NCBI GenBank assembly: GCA_964636705.1
Contig: CAZWUJ010000002.1
Location: 124,001-188,000, forward strand
From: VXRJ01 sp964636705
Lineage (GTDB): Bacteria; Acidobacteriota; Vicinamibacteria; Vicinamibacterales; UBA8438
DNA length: 64,000 bases
Reading direction: 5' to 3'
Translations under genes and position numbers: made by a program
In this document: positions 20,567 through 31,382 of the stretch, piece after piece
How positions within the stretch are numbered: the stretch's first letter is position 1
Layout of the letters: every line of letters begins with the position of its first letter
Notes under the pieces: model-generated
Databases searched by the model: none
Told to the model about the DNA's origin: nothing
Seen by the model: only the letters and a program-made list of their open reading frames with translations

Positions 20567-22477
20567 CTAATTCGCGGCGGTCGTAATCCGCGTGAAGAAC
20601 GCGAGGATGACATCGGCCAGCTTCGGCCCGACCACCGGCAGGAGTTCCTCCCGCGTGGCCCGCCGAACGTTCGCGAGACTGCCGAACCGTTCCAGGAGCG
20701 CCCGGCGCCGGCGCGGGCCGATTCCGGGGATGAGGTCCAGATCCGACTGAAAATCGCGCATGGCGCGCGCGCGGCGGTGAAACGTGACGGCGAAGCGGTG
20801 CGCCTCGTCGCGGGCGCGCTGCACCAGGTGGAGCGCCGGACTGTGCTTCGGCAGGCGGATCGGCAGGTTGTCCCCGCGGGTGTAGATCTCCTCTTCCCGC
20901 TTGGCAAGCCCGATTGCCACGAGGTTGCCCAGCCCGAGTCTGTCGAGGGCGCCGTACGCCGCGTTCAATTGTCCCTGGCCCCCATCCACGACAACCAGGT
21001 CCGGGAAGGGTCCCCCCTCCTCCATGAGCCGCCGGTACCGGCGGAGCACCACTTCATGCATCGCCGCGAAATCGTCCGGCTTCGCGCGGCTCGACCCGCT
21101 CCGGCCCGACGTATCCGGCGCCGCCGGCGCACGACCCTTCCCGCGCGAGCCGCGCCGTTCACGCCGCACGCCGAACCCCTGCACGCGAAACTTCCGGTAC
21201 TCGCTGCGCTGCATTCGTCCCTCGTCGCACACCACCATCGAACCGACCGTCTCACGTCCCTGAAAGGTCGAGATGTCGAAGCACTCGACACGGACGGGGG
21301 GGCGCGGCAATCCGAGAACCTCTTGCAGCTCGGCCAGCGCGCCGCCGTGGACGCGAGCGTCTTCGCTGTAGCGGGCGTCGTAGGCCAATGCCGCGTTCCG
21401 TGAAGCGAGGTCCAGCAGCGCGCGCCGGTCGCCGCGCTGCGGCGCCCGCACCCTGACCGAACGGCCCGCCCGTTTCGTGAGCCAGGCTTCGATGGCGTCG
21501 CGATCTTCCACGTCGACCGGAACATGCACGGTTGGGGGCACCTCGCGCGCCGTGTAGAACTGCTGCAGCGCGGCGCCCACCAAGGCCCGCTCGTTCCCCA
21601 CTGCCGCCTCGCCTCCGTCCGCCACGAGCTCGATGCGTTCCACGACCCGGCCGCGACGCACCTGAAACACCTGGATCACCGCACCGTCCGGTCCGACCCG
21701 CATACCGAACGCGTCCCGGTCGCCCAACTGCGTGGTCGCCATCTTCTGCTGCCGGTCACGCAAGGTTTCGACCGTACGCATCGCGTCCCGGCACTGCGCT
21801 GCCCGCTCGTACTTCTCTTCCGTCGACGCTTCCTCCATCTGCTCTCGAAGCCGATCGATCACCTCGTCGGTCTTCCCGTCGAGAAAGAGCCGGGTCTGCT
21901 CCACCGATTCCGCGTACTCCTCGGGTGTGCACACGTGGGCAACGCAGGGAGCCACGCAGCGCTTGATGTCGTACTCGAGGCAGGGCCGGTCGCGCTTTCC
22001 GGTGATCACTTCGTTGCACGAACGAATGCCGAACAGCCGGTGGGTAAGCGACATCGTCTTCCGCGCAAGGGTCGCCGGCAGAAAGGGGCCGGCATAGTAG
22101 TGGCCGTCACGCGCGACCGAGCGGGCGACCAGGACGCGGGGAAAGGCCTCTCCCGTGGTGAGTTGCAGGTACGGATAGTTCTTGTCGTCCCGCAGCAGTA
22201 TGTTGTACCGGGGCGAGCGTTGCTTGATCAGGTTGTTCTCGAGCGCGAGCGCTTCGACCACCGAGTCGGTGACGATCACCTCGAGGCGCGCCGCCTCGTC
22301 GAGCAGCGCGTCCGTCTTGGGGTCGTTGCCATGGGCGCCGAGGTAGCTCCGGACCCGATCGCGCAGCGCGCGGGCCCGGCCGACGTAGATCGTCTCTCCG
22401 GCTCGATTGAAGTAGAGATAGACCCCAGGCTGCGCCGGGAGCCGCGCGATCTCGCGCCGCAAATCGTTGATGGCCAT
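20567..22477 (-). CDS. uvrC: Excinuclease ABC subunit C
   Basis: Nuclease that makes both incisions around UvrAB-marked DNA lesions. The 636-residue protein has the GIY-YIG domain near the N-terminus (QPGVYLYFNRAGETIYVGRA), cysteines C144-C170-type around RPCLEYDIKRCVAPC, a UVR motif region, the RNase H-like 5' nuclease domain (CFDISTFQGRETVGSMVVC, VVDGGQGQLNAA), and two helix-hairpin-helix motifs at the end (IPGIGPRRRRALLERFGS). A basic insert at about 430-455 (RRGSRGKGRAP...) looks disordered. It is first in the uvrC-trpS-scpAB run, and its start is 95 nt from the divergent CDP-alcohol transferase. Confidence 0.96.
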   Translation of the reverse strand: MAINDLRREIARLPAQPGVYLYFNRAGETIYVGRARALRDRVRSYLGAHGNDPKTDALLDEAARLEVIVTDSVVEALALENNLIKQRSPRYNILLRDDKNYPYLQLTTGEAFPRVLVARSVARDGHYYAGPFLPATLARKTMSLTHRLFGIRSCNEVITGKRDRPCLEYDIKRCVAPCVAHVCTPEEYAESVEQTRLFLDGKTDEVIDRLREQMEEASTEEKYERAAQCRDAMRTVETLRDRQQKMATTQLGDRDAFGMRVGPDGAVIQVFQVRRGRVVERIELVADGGEAAVGNERALVGAALQQFYTAREVPPTVHVPVDVEDRDAIEAWLTKRAGRSVRVRAPQRGDRRALLDLASRNAALAYDARYSEDARVHGGALAELQEVLGLPRPPVRVECFDISTFQGRETVGSMVVCDEGRMQRSEYRKFRVQGFGVRRERRGSRGKGRAPAAPDTSGRSGSSRAKPDDFAAMHEVVLRRYRRLMEEGGPFPDLVVVDGGQGQLNAAYGALDRLGLGNLVAIGLAKREEEIYTRGDNLPIRLPKHSPALHLVQRARDEAHRFAVTFHRRARAMRDFQSDLDLIPGIGPRRRRALLERFGSLANVRRATREELLPVVGPKLADVILAFFTRITTAAN

Positions 22478-22572
22478 GGAACGGGCGGGTCGTCAACCCC
22501 CTTCCCACCTATAGAATAGACGCGCTTCCGCCCCGACGTGAGCGCCGGGCGGACGGGTCGGACACGGATTCC

Positions 22573-23172
22573 ATGACATTCACCGGGGCCATCGGGCAAG
22601 CCTGCCTTTTCCCCTTGCGCGGCATCATTTGGCTCTGCGTGGTCTTGCGGATCCACCCGAACGTGCTCACGCTGACCGGCGTGCTCATCAATGCCGCCGC
22701 AGGCGTGGCCCTCGCTGGCGGGTGGTTCCTCTTGGCGGGCTGGATCATGCTGCTCGCCAACATCTTCGATTTCATAGACGGCAAGGTGGCCGATGAGTTG
22801 AAGCTCAGCTCCAGCTTCGGCGGCTTCTGGGACTCGGTGATGGACCGTTTCTCCGACCTGTTCATCCTGACCGGTCTCATCTATCTGTACGCCACCCTCG
22901 GCCGCCCCGACTACGTCCTGATCGCCGCTCTCACGCTCACGTTCTCCGTGATGACCAGCTACACCCGGGCCCGCGCGGAATCGATCATCCCACTCTGCAA
23001 GGTCGGCTTCATGGAACGGCCGGAGCGCATCGTCCTGTTCATGATTGGTGCGTTCACGAACCGTATGGCGGCGGTGCTGTGGGTGATCCTGGTGCTGTCC
23101 GTCCTCACCGTTCTCGACCGGATCTACTTCACCTGGCGCGAACTGCGGAGAGAACCGGAGGCGGCGGGATGA
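22573..23172 (+). CDS. CDP-alcohol phosphatidyltransferase family membrane protein
   Basis: A 199-residue integral membrane enzyme of phospholipid synthesis, with about five or six hydrophobic segments. The family active site D-x2-DG-x2-AR-x8-G-x3-D-x3-D is present as D66, D69-G70, A73, G83, D87 and D91, so all four metal-binding aspartates are kept. The usual Arg after Ala is Asp74 (DGKVADELK). Typical products are phosphatidylglycerol phosphate, phosphatidylinositol phosphate or cardiolipin; head-group specificity cannot be read. The next gene overlaps by 4 nt (ATGA), so a small membrane partner is translationally coupled. Confidence 0.9.
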   Translation: MTFTGAIGQACLFPLRGIIWLCVVLRIHPNVLTLTGVLINAAAGVALAGGWFLLAGWIMLLANIFDFIDGKVADELKLSSSFGGFWDSVMDRFSDLFILTGLIYLYATLGRPDYVLIAALTLTFSVMTSYTRARAESIIPLCKVGFMERPERIVLFMIGAFTNRMAAVLWVILVLSVLTVLDRIYFTWRELRREPEAAG

Positions 23173-23369
23173 ACCTGCTGACGCTGCCCCTCCGGATGAT
23201 CTGGCACGCGCTCTTCTGGACGTTCGAGCGCGCCACTTGGCAGTACGACCTGATGGTCATCGCCATCCTTGCTTTCGTCTGGCTCACCCCGCCGGGGTGG
23301 CTGGGGGATCCGATGGCCAGCGGTCCGGGTCTGATCGGCCTCCTCCAGCGCCTGTTGTCGCTCTTCTAG
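23169..23369 (+). CDS. Small hydrophobic protein coupled to CDP-alcohol transferase
   Basis: A 66-residue protein starting MNLLTLPLRM at an ATG that overlaps the upstream stop (ATGA). It has one amphipathic N-terminal segment, one clear membrane helix (about 25-42, MVIAILAFVWL) and a short Leu-rich tail. I do not recognise it. The tight overlap suggests a role with the phospholipid synthase, for example as a stabilising subunit, but that is inference. It ends just before a hairpin repeat pair. Confidence 0.7.
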   Translation: MNLLTLPLRMIWHALFWTFERATWQYDLMVIAILAFVWLTPPGWLGDPMASGPGLIGLLQRLLSLF

Positions 23370-23374
23370 GGACC

Positions 23375-23392
23375 GCCGGCCTCCAGGCCGGC
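23375..23392 (-). repeat. Dispersed hairpin repeat, copy a
   Basis: Reads GCCGGCCTCCAGGCCGGC on the plus strand, a near-perfect palindrome. It is followed by AAGA-AAC on one side, as in copy g. It lies in the gap between convergent genes (stops at 23369 and 23437) and pairs with copy b in opposite orientation. Confidence 0.85.
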
Positions 23393-23410
23393 AAGAGAAC
23401 AACAATGGAT

Positions 23411-23428
23411 GCCGGCGTGGACGCCGGC
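23411..23428 (+). repeat. Dispersed hairpin repeat, copy b
   Basis: Reads GCCGGCGTGGACGCCGGC followed by the GCACC tail. Compared with the other copies, the inner stem pair has changed on both arms (C/G to G/C), so pairing is kept. It lies 18 nt from copy a, inside the same convergent gap. Confidence 0.8.
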
Positions 23429-23436
23429 GCACCGCG

Positions 23437-23988
23437 TCAGACGCGGTCGCGATCGTCGCCCCCAAGGTCGAGGGCCTTGCCGGTGAAACTGATATCGTGC
23501 GTGGCGATCCTGTCCCGCAGCAGCCTTCGCACCTCGGCATAGTGCGCGCGCGGAACGGTGAGGGAGCGAGCAAGGCTGCGCAGGCGGTAGATGACCACCA
23601 GCGTGATGGTCTTCCCTTCCCGCCAGGAAAGGCCGCCGATCTTGGCGTACGGGATGTAGTCGGCGTCCGCCCAGATGCCGTCCGCGTACAGGCCGCGCGC
23701 AATCTTCAGGCGTAGCGGCACCGCGTAGGCGTAGTAGATCAGCATCATCCCTTCGCCGAACGCGCGTTGCGGCGGCTGCTGCTGCACCACGAGCTTGACG
23801 AAGACCAGGATCCCGGCCACGACTCCAAGGGCCAGCATCCAGGGATACGTGGCCGGCGTCTCGACCGGCCAGGTGACAAGCGCCGCACCGCGGAGACGGC
23901 GGTAGCGGAGAAACTGGATCAGGATCCGGAGGGTTGCGACGAGGAATCCGACGCCGAGCACGAAGAGCGCGACGCGGATCCCCGACAC
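23437..23988 (-). CDS. Hypothetical membrane protein
   Basis: A 183-residue protein with an N-terminal membrane helix (about 5-27), a second helix (about 50-67, MLALGVVAGILVFVKLVV) and a third weaker segment around GMMLIYYAYAVPLRL. The C-terminal soluble part (GIWADADYIPYAKIGGLSWREGKTITLVV...R) has the alternating pattern of a pleckstrin-like or DUF5673-like beta domain, with WREG, but I cannot name a family with confidence. It lies 25 nt after efp in the same direction, so it may be co-transcribed with efp. Confidence 0.75.
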   Translation of the reverse strand: MSGIRVALFVLGVGFLVATLRILIQFLRYRRLRGAALVTWPVETPATYPWMLALGVVAGILVFVKLVVQQQPPQRAFGEGMMLIYYAYAVPLRLKIARGLYADGIWADADYIPYAKIGGLSWREGKTITLVVIYRLRSLARSLTVPRAHYAEVRRLLRDRIATHDISFTGKALDLGGDDRDRV

Positions 23989-24013
23989 GTCGATACTCCC
24001 CGTCGGCCGCGGG

Positions 24014-24577
24014 TCAGACTCGCGACTGGTACTCGCCGGACTCCGTGTTCACGCGCACCCTGTCGCCGTTCGAGATGAAAGGCGGAACCTGGACGGTAAG
24101 GCCGGTTTCGAGACGGGCCGGCTTGAGTTGCGCGCTCGCCGTGGCTCCCTTGATGGCCGGGGCCGTCTCCTCCACTGTCAAATCGACCGTCAGCGGGAGC
24201 TCGAGGCCGACCGGATCGCCCTCGAACAACTCGACCGTGATGGTGGAGTCGGGCAGCAGGTAGTTGATCGCGTCGCCCAGCGTTTCCGCGTCAAGGGATA
24301 CCTGTTCGAAGGTCTCCGTATCCATGAAATGGTGGCCGACGGTGTCCGCGTACAGATACTGCATGGAGCGACTGTCGAGAGTCGCCCGCTCCACCGTGTC
24401 GTTCGAGGCGAACCGGTGGTCCTGCAGGGTGCCCGCGCGAACATTGCGAAGCCGGGTCTGAACAAAGGCGCGTCCCTTGCCGGGAGTCACATGGTTGAAC
24501 TCGAGAACGCGATAGAGCGTCCCGTTCATCTTGATTAGCATCCCCTTGCGGATGCGGGTCGCCTGCAACGATTCCAT
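24014..24577 (-). CDS. efp: Elongation factor P
   Basis: Rescues ribosomes stalled at polyproline. The 187-residue protein has the three beta domains of EF-P. The tip loop reads TPGKGRAF with Lys34, the residue that is beta-lysylated, aminopentanol-modified or left bare in different lineages; Arg, used by rhamnosylating lineages, is absent. The C-terminus carries the ISNGDRVRVNTESGEYQSRV motif characteristic of EF-P. No epmA or epmB homologue is in the window. Confidence 0.96.
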   Translation of the reverse strand: MESLQATRIRKGMLIKMNGTLYRVLEFNHVTPGKGRAFVQTRLRNVRAGTLQDHRFASNDTVERATLDSRSMQYLYADTVGHHFMDTETFEQVSLDAETLGDAINYLLPDSTITVELFEGDPVGLELPLTVDLTVEETAPAIKGATASAQLKPARLETGLTVQVPPFISNGDRVRVNTESGEYQSRV

Positions 24578-24604
24578 AAGCGGCGAATGGTACTACACTG
24601 CCCG

Positions 24605-25239
24605 TTACCGGGGAACCGGAGGCGAGACTGCCGGATGACCGGCCAGCGACGCCCGCCACAGCCTGTCGCCACCCGCCCCGACGCCGATGCGCGCGCTCCA
24701 GCGCACCTCGTCCACGGAGACGCCGCGGTCGGCGCGGATTTCCCGATCCTCGATCGCGAGGCGGTCGCCGCCACACAGGTCGGCCTGGTTCTGACGCCGC
24801 GTGACGCCGAGCGCACGCGTCAGATTGGCGGGACCGCGGCAGAGCGCCATCTCGTCCGGCAGGGAGACTCCAGGACCCGGAGCGCGCCGGCGACGCCTGC
24901 GCATCAACTGCAGACCGTCCAACGGGCTGAGCGCGCGGATCAGCACCGCCGACGGGTATCCCGCCGACTCGGTTACCGCGTTCAGCAACTCGTGCAGACC
25001 GTAGGTGAGGTAGACGTAGGCGCAGCCGGCCGGCCCGTAGAGCGGCGCGTTGCGAGGCGTCAACCCGGACGCGGCGTGACAGGCCGGGTCGTCCTCGCCG
25101 CTGTAGACCTCCACCTCGACGATCACGCCGGACGCCGTGCCGGATGCCGCCCGGTGAACCACTACCTTCCCGAGCAACTCGCGAGCCACGTCCCGCGTTG
25201 GCCGCTGGTAGAACGTTCGAGGCAGGATTCGCGCGCGGC

Positions 25240-25243
<4 letters not shown>
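24605..25243 (-). CDS. 3-methyladenine DNA glycosylase, AAG/MPG family
   Basis: Removes alkylated purines as the first step of base excision repair. The 212-residue protein has FYQRPTRDVARELLGK, EVEVYSGEDDPACHA with the catalytic Glu, and YVYLTYGLHELLNAV plus LIRAL segments of the mammalian-type AAG fold. CRGPANLTRALGV is also a family motif. GTG at 25243 overlaps the uvrA stop by 4 nt (GTGA), so two DNA-repair genes form one operon. A basic RRRRRR stretch at about 117 is unusual but in a loop. Confidence 0.93.
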
Positions 25244-28212
<2,969 letters not shown>

Positions 28213-28237
28213 CCCGTATCAGTTTCGAGCAACCACT

Positions 28238-28990
28238 TCATCGGAAGGCCTCGACATCTTCCGGCGGCGGGTCATCCGGTTCGACGAGATCACTACTGCC
28301 CTTGCGCGGTCCGCGGGGCTCCTGGAGCTCCCGCAGCACCAGAACCTCCTGAAGCGGTTTGCGGCGCAGATCGGGCACCTGCGCACCGGCGGCGGGATAG
28401 CCCACCGGCATCAGCAGGCACGCCGTTTCGTTGGCGGGCCGTTCGAGAACCTCTCGGAGGAATCCCATCGGACTGGGGGTGTGCGTCAGCGCCACCAGTC
28501 CGGCCTGGTGCACGGCGGTCAGGAACAGGCCCGCCGCGATACCCACCGACTCGGCGACGTAATAGTGCCGCACGTGCTCACCGGCCGGCCCCAAACCGTA
28601 GTTCTGGCGGAACAGCACCACCAGCCAGGGCGCGACTTCAAGGAACGGCTTGTGCTCGTCGGTGCCGAGCGGCTCCAAAGCGCGGAGCCACTCGTCCGGC
28701 ATCCGTCCCCCGTAGTTCTCGTGTTCCTCGCGCTCCGCGGCGACGCGGATGCGGCGCTTGATCTCGGGATCCGAAACCGCGACGAACGTCCACGGCTGCC
28801 GGTGCGCACCCGACGGGGCGGTAGACGCCGCGCGCACGAGATCCTCGATGATGCCGCCGGGCACCGGCTCGGGACTGAAGTCCCTCACCGTGCGGCGCCG
28901 GTTCATGACCTCGAAGAAGTCGCGCGCCCGCGCCGCGACGTCGGGCGGCGACGGCTTCTCGTACGCCAGCGGAATCAGTTTCGGCTTCAT
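28238..28990 (-). CDS. Nitroreductase family protein
   Basis: FMN-dependent oxidoreductase of the nitroreductase superfamily, 250 residues from ATG 28990; ATG 29005 would add five residues (MAPHA). RRTVRDFSPEPVP is the FMN-binding N-terminal motif, followed by AASTAPSGAHRQPWTFV, a central VAPWLVVLF segment, and VGIAAGLFLTAVHQAGLVALTHTP, which builds the dimer interface. LLMPVGYPA is the late FMN-loop motif. The acidic tail (DLVEPDDPPPEDVEAF) is unusual. The substrate is unknown; family members include nitroaromatic, flavin and iodotyrosine reductases, and the size and motifs resemble the iodotyrosine deiodinase-like branch. It follows the dehalogenase gene by 32 nt. Confidence 0.9.
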   Translation of the reverse strand: MKPKLIPLAYEKPSPPDVAARARDFFEVMNRRRTVRDFSPEPVPGGIIEDLVRAASTAPSGAHRQPWTFVAVSDPEIKRRIRVAAEREEHENYGGRMPDEWLRALEPLGTDEHKPFLEVAPWLVVLFRQNYGLGPAGEHVRHYYVAESVGIAAGLFLTAVHQAGLVALTHTPSPMGFLREVLERPANETACLLMPVGYPAAGAQVPDLRRKPLQEVLVLRELQEPRGPRKGSSDLVEPDDPPPEDVEAFR

Positions 28991-29022
28991 GGCATGTGGA
29001 GCCATACCACACAGGAGACTCT

Positions 29023-29793
29023 CTACCCTCTCACTAGCGGCGCCAGTTCGGTGATCGCGGCGACGGCGTGATCCGCCGCGAACCCGAGCTCCTCGGGAGG
29101 TTCGGCTGCCGCGCGCTGAATCCAGAACGTGATCAGGCCGGCCGACGCGGCGCCGTTGATGTCCCACGAGTTGGACGAGACGAATCCCAACGCCGAACGT
29201 TCTACCCCGAGCCGTTCCGGCCCGAGCATGTAGACGCGCGGGCTCACCTTGAAGATCTTGACATCCTCGACGCTGATGATCGTGTCGAGCAGGGTGTCGA
29301 TGCCCGCGCTCCGCGCCGCCGATTCGAGCATCCGCGGCTCGCCGTTGGAGAGAATCGCCAGCCGCAACCCCAGGCTCCGCAATGCCTCGAGCCCGGGCCG
29401 CACGTCGGGGAACGCCTCCAGCGACAGATAGGCCTCCATCAGCCGCTCCCGCCGCGGATCGGTGAGATTCAGATCGAGGCTGCGGGCGGCGTACACCAGC
29501 GCGTCCTCGGTGACCAGCCAGAAGTCCCGATGCCGGCCCATGAGGCTGCGCAACAGGCTGTATTGCAACTGCTTGGCGCGCCAGCGCTGCGCCAGCGGGT
29601 CCCCGTACCCGGGAAACAGCTCCTCGCACAGCGCCGTCACCGAGAAGACGTCGAACAACGTCCCGTACGCGTCGAACGCGAACGCCTCGATCCCCTCGGC
29701 GCGCGCGGGCTGGAAGGCTGCCGTTCGCGCCGCGCCCAAGCCAGCCGCACCCGCGCCCAGGGTCCTGACGAAAGCTCGCCGGTTGGTCTTCAT
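29023..29793 (-). CDS. Haloacid dehalogenase, type II, with Tat signal
   Basis: A 256-residue HAD hydrolase of the L-2-haloacid dehalogenase class. The catalytic nucleophile Asp41 lies in DAYGTLFD, SNGEP is motif II, the lysine is in IFKVSPRVY and SSNSWD is the diagnostic type II motif. The ATG at 29793 is preceded by AAGGAG 7 nt upstream. It opens with MKTNRRAFVRTLGAGAAGLG, a twin-arginine signal (Arg5-Arg6), so the enzyme is probably exported folded; family members are normally cytosolic. Haloalkanoic acids are the expected substrates, although many relatives are uncharacterised phosphatases. The nitroreductase gene follows in the same direction. Confidence 0.9.
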   Translation of the reverse strand: MKTNRRAFVRTLGAGAAGLGAARTAAFQPARAEGIEAFAFDAYGTLFDVFSVTALCEELFPGYGDPLAQRWRAKQLQYSLLRSLMGRHRDFWLVTEDALVYAARSLDLNLTDPRRERLMEAYLSLEAFPDVRPGLEALRSLGLRLAILSNGEPRMLESAARSAGIDTLLDTIISVEDVKIFKVSPRVYMLGPERLGVERSALGFVSSNSWDINGAASAGLITFWIQRAAAEPPEELGFAADHAVAAITELAPLVRG

Positions 29794-29975
29794 GCTCCGA
29801 CTCCTTCCGGATGCCGCCGGCCCGTAGCGGCGCCGGCCCGAAGCCCCGCCCATTGTCCCACCAAACCCCGCCGCGAATGGCGGCTGCGTCGAACGGAAGT
29901 GAACCGATGGCGCCACACGGGCAGCGCATTTCGGGCATCATTACCATTGGCAGGAAGCTCAGGAAGGAGCAGGCC

Positions 29976-31169
29976 ATGATCGGAACACTCGGAACGGACA
30001 GGCGCGCCGGCGCGTCGCTGGCGGCCCTTGTGGGCGCGGTTGCTCTCGCGGCGGCCAGCCTCGGCGCGGCTGACGATGCCTTCGTCACCGTCGATCGCTT
30101 CGTGCCGCATACGTCGACGGTGTCCGCGAACGAGGGGGAGCGGGTCGGCCTGTTCCTCCGCGAGAAGCTGAGCCGGGATCTGGAGGCGCGGATCGCGGAC
30201 GGCGAGAGTCCGCACGGAAAGGTGGTCCTGTTCGTCCACGGCGGGTCGATCCCGGCCGTGCCGGACTACGACCTGCCGTTCAAGGACTACTCCTGGATGG
30301 AGCACCTCGCCGGCGCCGGCTACGACACGTTCGCGATGGACCAGTCGGGATACGGCCTGTCACCCCGGCCGATGATGGATGACCCGTGCAACATGGACGC
30401 CGAGAACCGTGCGCTGGTCACGCCGAACCCGCTTGCGCAGGATTGCGAGCCGCGCTACGCGCACGGATTGACGACGAGTCAGTCGGACTGGGACGAAATC
30501 GCCCGCGTGGTCGACTACATCCGTGAGCTGCGCGGCGTCGACCGGGTCAGCCTCGTCGGGTGGTCCGCCGGTGGGCCGCGCACGGCCGGATTCGCGGCGC
30601 GCAATCCGGACGTCATCGACAAGCTCGTGCTGTTTGCGCCGGGCTACCGGCCCGACCAGCCGTCGATGCCGCCGGAGTCGCTGCCCGCCGGCTCGGCGCC
30701 GATGCGCCTGCAGACCCGCGACACTCTGGAGAACGGCCGCTGGCGCTCGACCGTCGCCTGCGACAACCAGATCGATCCGGACATCCAGGGGGTCATCTGG
30801 CAGACCGTCATGGCCTACGACCAGCTCGGATCCGTCTGGGGGCCACCCCACGGCGTGATGCGGGTTCGCACCTCGGCCGGTTCGTGGGGCTGGAACCGGG
30901 AGTACGCCGCCAAGGTGGAGGCGCCGACGCTGATCCTCGTCGGCGAGCAGGACTTCCTGCTCGAGGCCGACCGGCAGCTCTACAGCGACCTGACCGGCAC
31001 GGACAACAAGGTGCTGGTCGAGATGGAATGCGCCACCCACTTCGCGGTGTGGGAGACGACGCAGTACAAGTTCATGCACCAGGCCTCGCTGGAATGGCTC
31101 GAGCAGGGAACGTTCAGGGGTAGCGCCACGGGCCGGTTCACGGTCGAGGCCAACGGCGCCACGCCGTGA
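29976..31169 (+). CDS. Secreted alpha/beta hydrolase
   Basis: A 397-residue protein with a signal peptide (residues 1-32, AASLGAA before the mature start). The fold motifs are VLFVHGG (85-90, oxyanion region), MDQSGYGLS and the nucleophile elbow GWSAGG with Ser197; the Asp is probably in GEQDFLLEAD and the His in CATHFAVWE. ATG 29976 has AAGGAG about 6 nt upstream; the longer frame has no such site. It is divergent from the dehalogenase gene. The substrate is unknown; ester or lactone hydrolysis in the periplasm is the broad expectation. Confidence 0.88.
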   Translation: MIGTLGTDRRAGASLAALVGAVALAAASLGAADDAFVTVDRFVPHTSTVSANEGERVGLFLREKLSRDLEARIADGESPHGKVVLFVHGGSIPAVPDYDLPFKDYSWMEHLAGAGYDTFAMDQSGYGLSPRPMMDDPCNMDAENRALVTPNPLAQDCEPRYAHGLTTSQSDWDEIARVVDYIRELRGVDRVSLVGWSAGGPRTAGFAARNPDVIDKLVLFAPGYRPDQPSMPPESLPAGSAPMRLQTRDTLENGRWRSTVACDNQIDPDIQGVIWQTVMAYDQLGSVWGPPHGVMRVRTSAGSWGWNREYAAKVEAPTLILVGEQDFLLEADRQLYSDLTGTDNKVLVEMECATHFAVWETTQYKFMHQASLEWLEQGTFRGSATGRFTVEANGATP

Positions 31170-31215
31170 GAGTCCTGCGGTGCATGGGGCGTCGCCCCCG
31201 CCAGCGGCGACCGAC

Positions 31216-31221
31216 TACAAT
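31216..31221 (+). promoter_or_regulatory. Possible -10 element before tRNA-Thr
   Basis: TACAAT lies 54 nt upstream of the mature tRNA 5' end, in the 106-nt gap after the alpha/beta hydrolase. No good -35 match is seen at the expected distance, so this is only a candidate. Confidence 0.25.
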
Positions 31222-31275
31222 AGGACTTCGTGACGCGAGTTCCACGAACTCGATGCGTCACTGACCTCCAGGGTT

Positions 31276-31351
31276 GCCGGCGTAGCTCAGTTGGTAGAGC
31301 AGCTGATTCGTAATCAGCAGGTCAGCGGTTCGAGTCCGCTCGCCGGCTCCA
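31276..31351 (+). tRNA. tRNA-Thr (anticodon CGT)
   Basis: A 76-nt cloverleaf. The acceptor stem GCCGGCG pairs with CGCCGGC, followed by the discriminator T and an encoded CCA end. The anticodon arm GCTGA-TTCGTAA-TCAGC gives anticodon CGT, which reads the ACG threonine codon. The D arm (GCTC...GAGC) and the T arm with GGTTCGAGTCC are intact. It stands alone, between a secreted hydrolase gene and a PQQ dehydrogenase gene. Confidence 0.97.
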
Positions 31352-31382
31352 GATTCCCCTTCCAACCCAGCAAGTAGGATCG

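Noticed and set aside
28238..30088. A 616-residue frame ending in the nitroreductase
   Set aside because: Its first 366 codons read through the dehalogenase gene in another frame; the real nitroreductase starts at 28990 or 29005.
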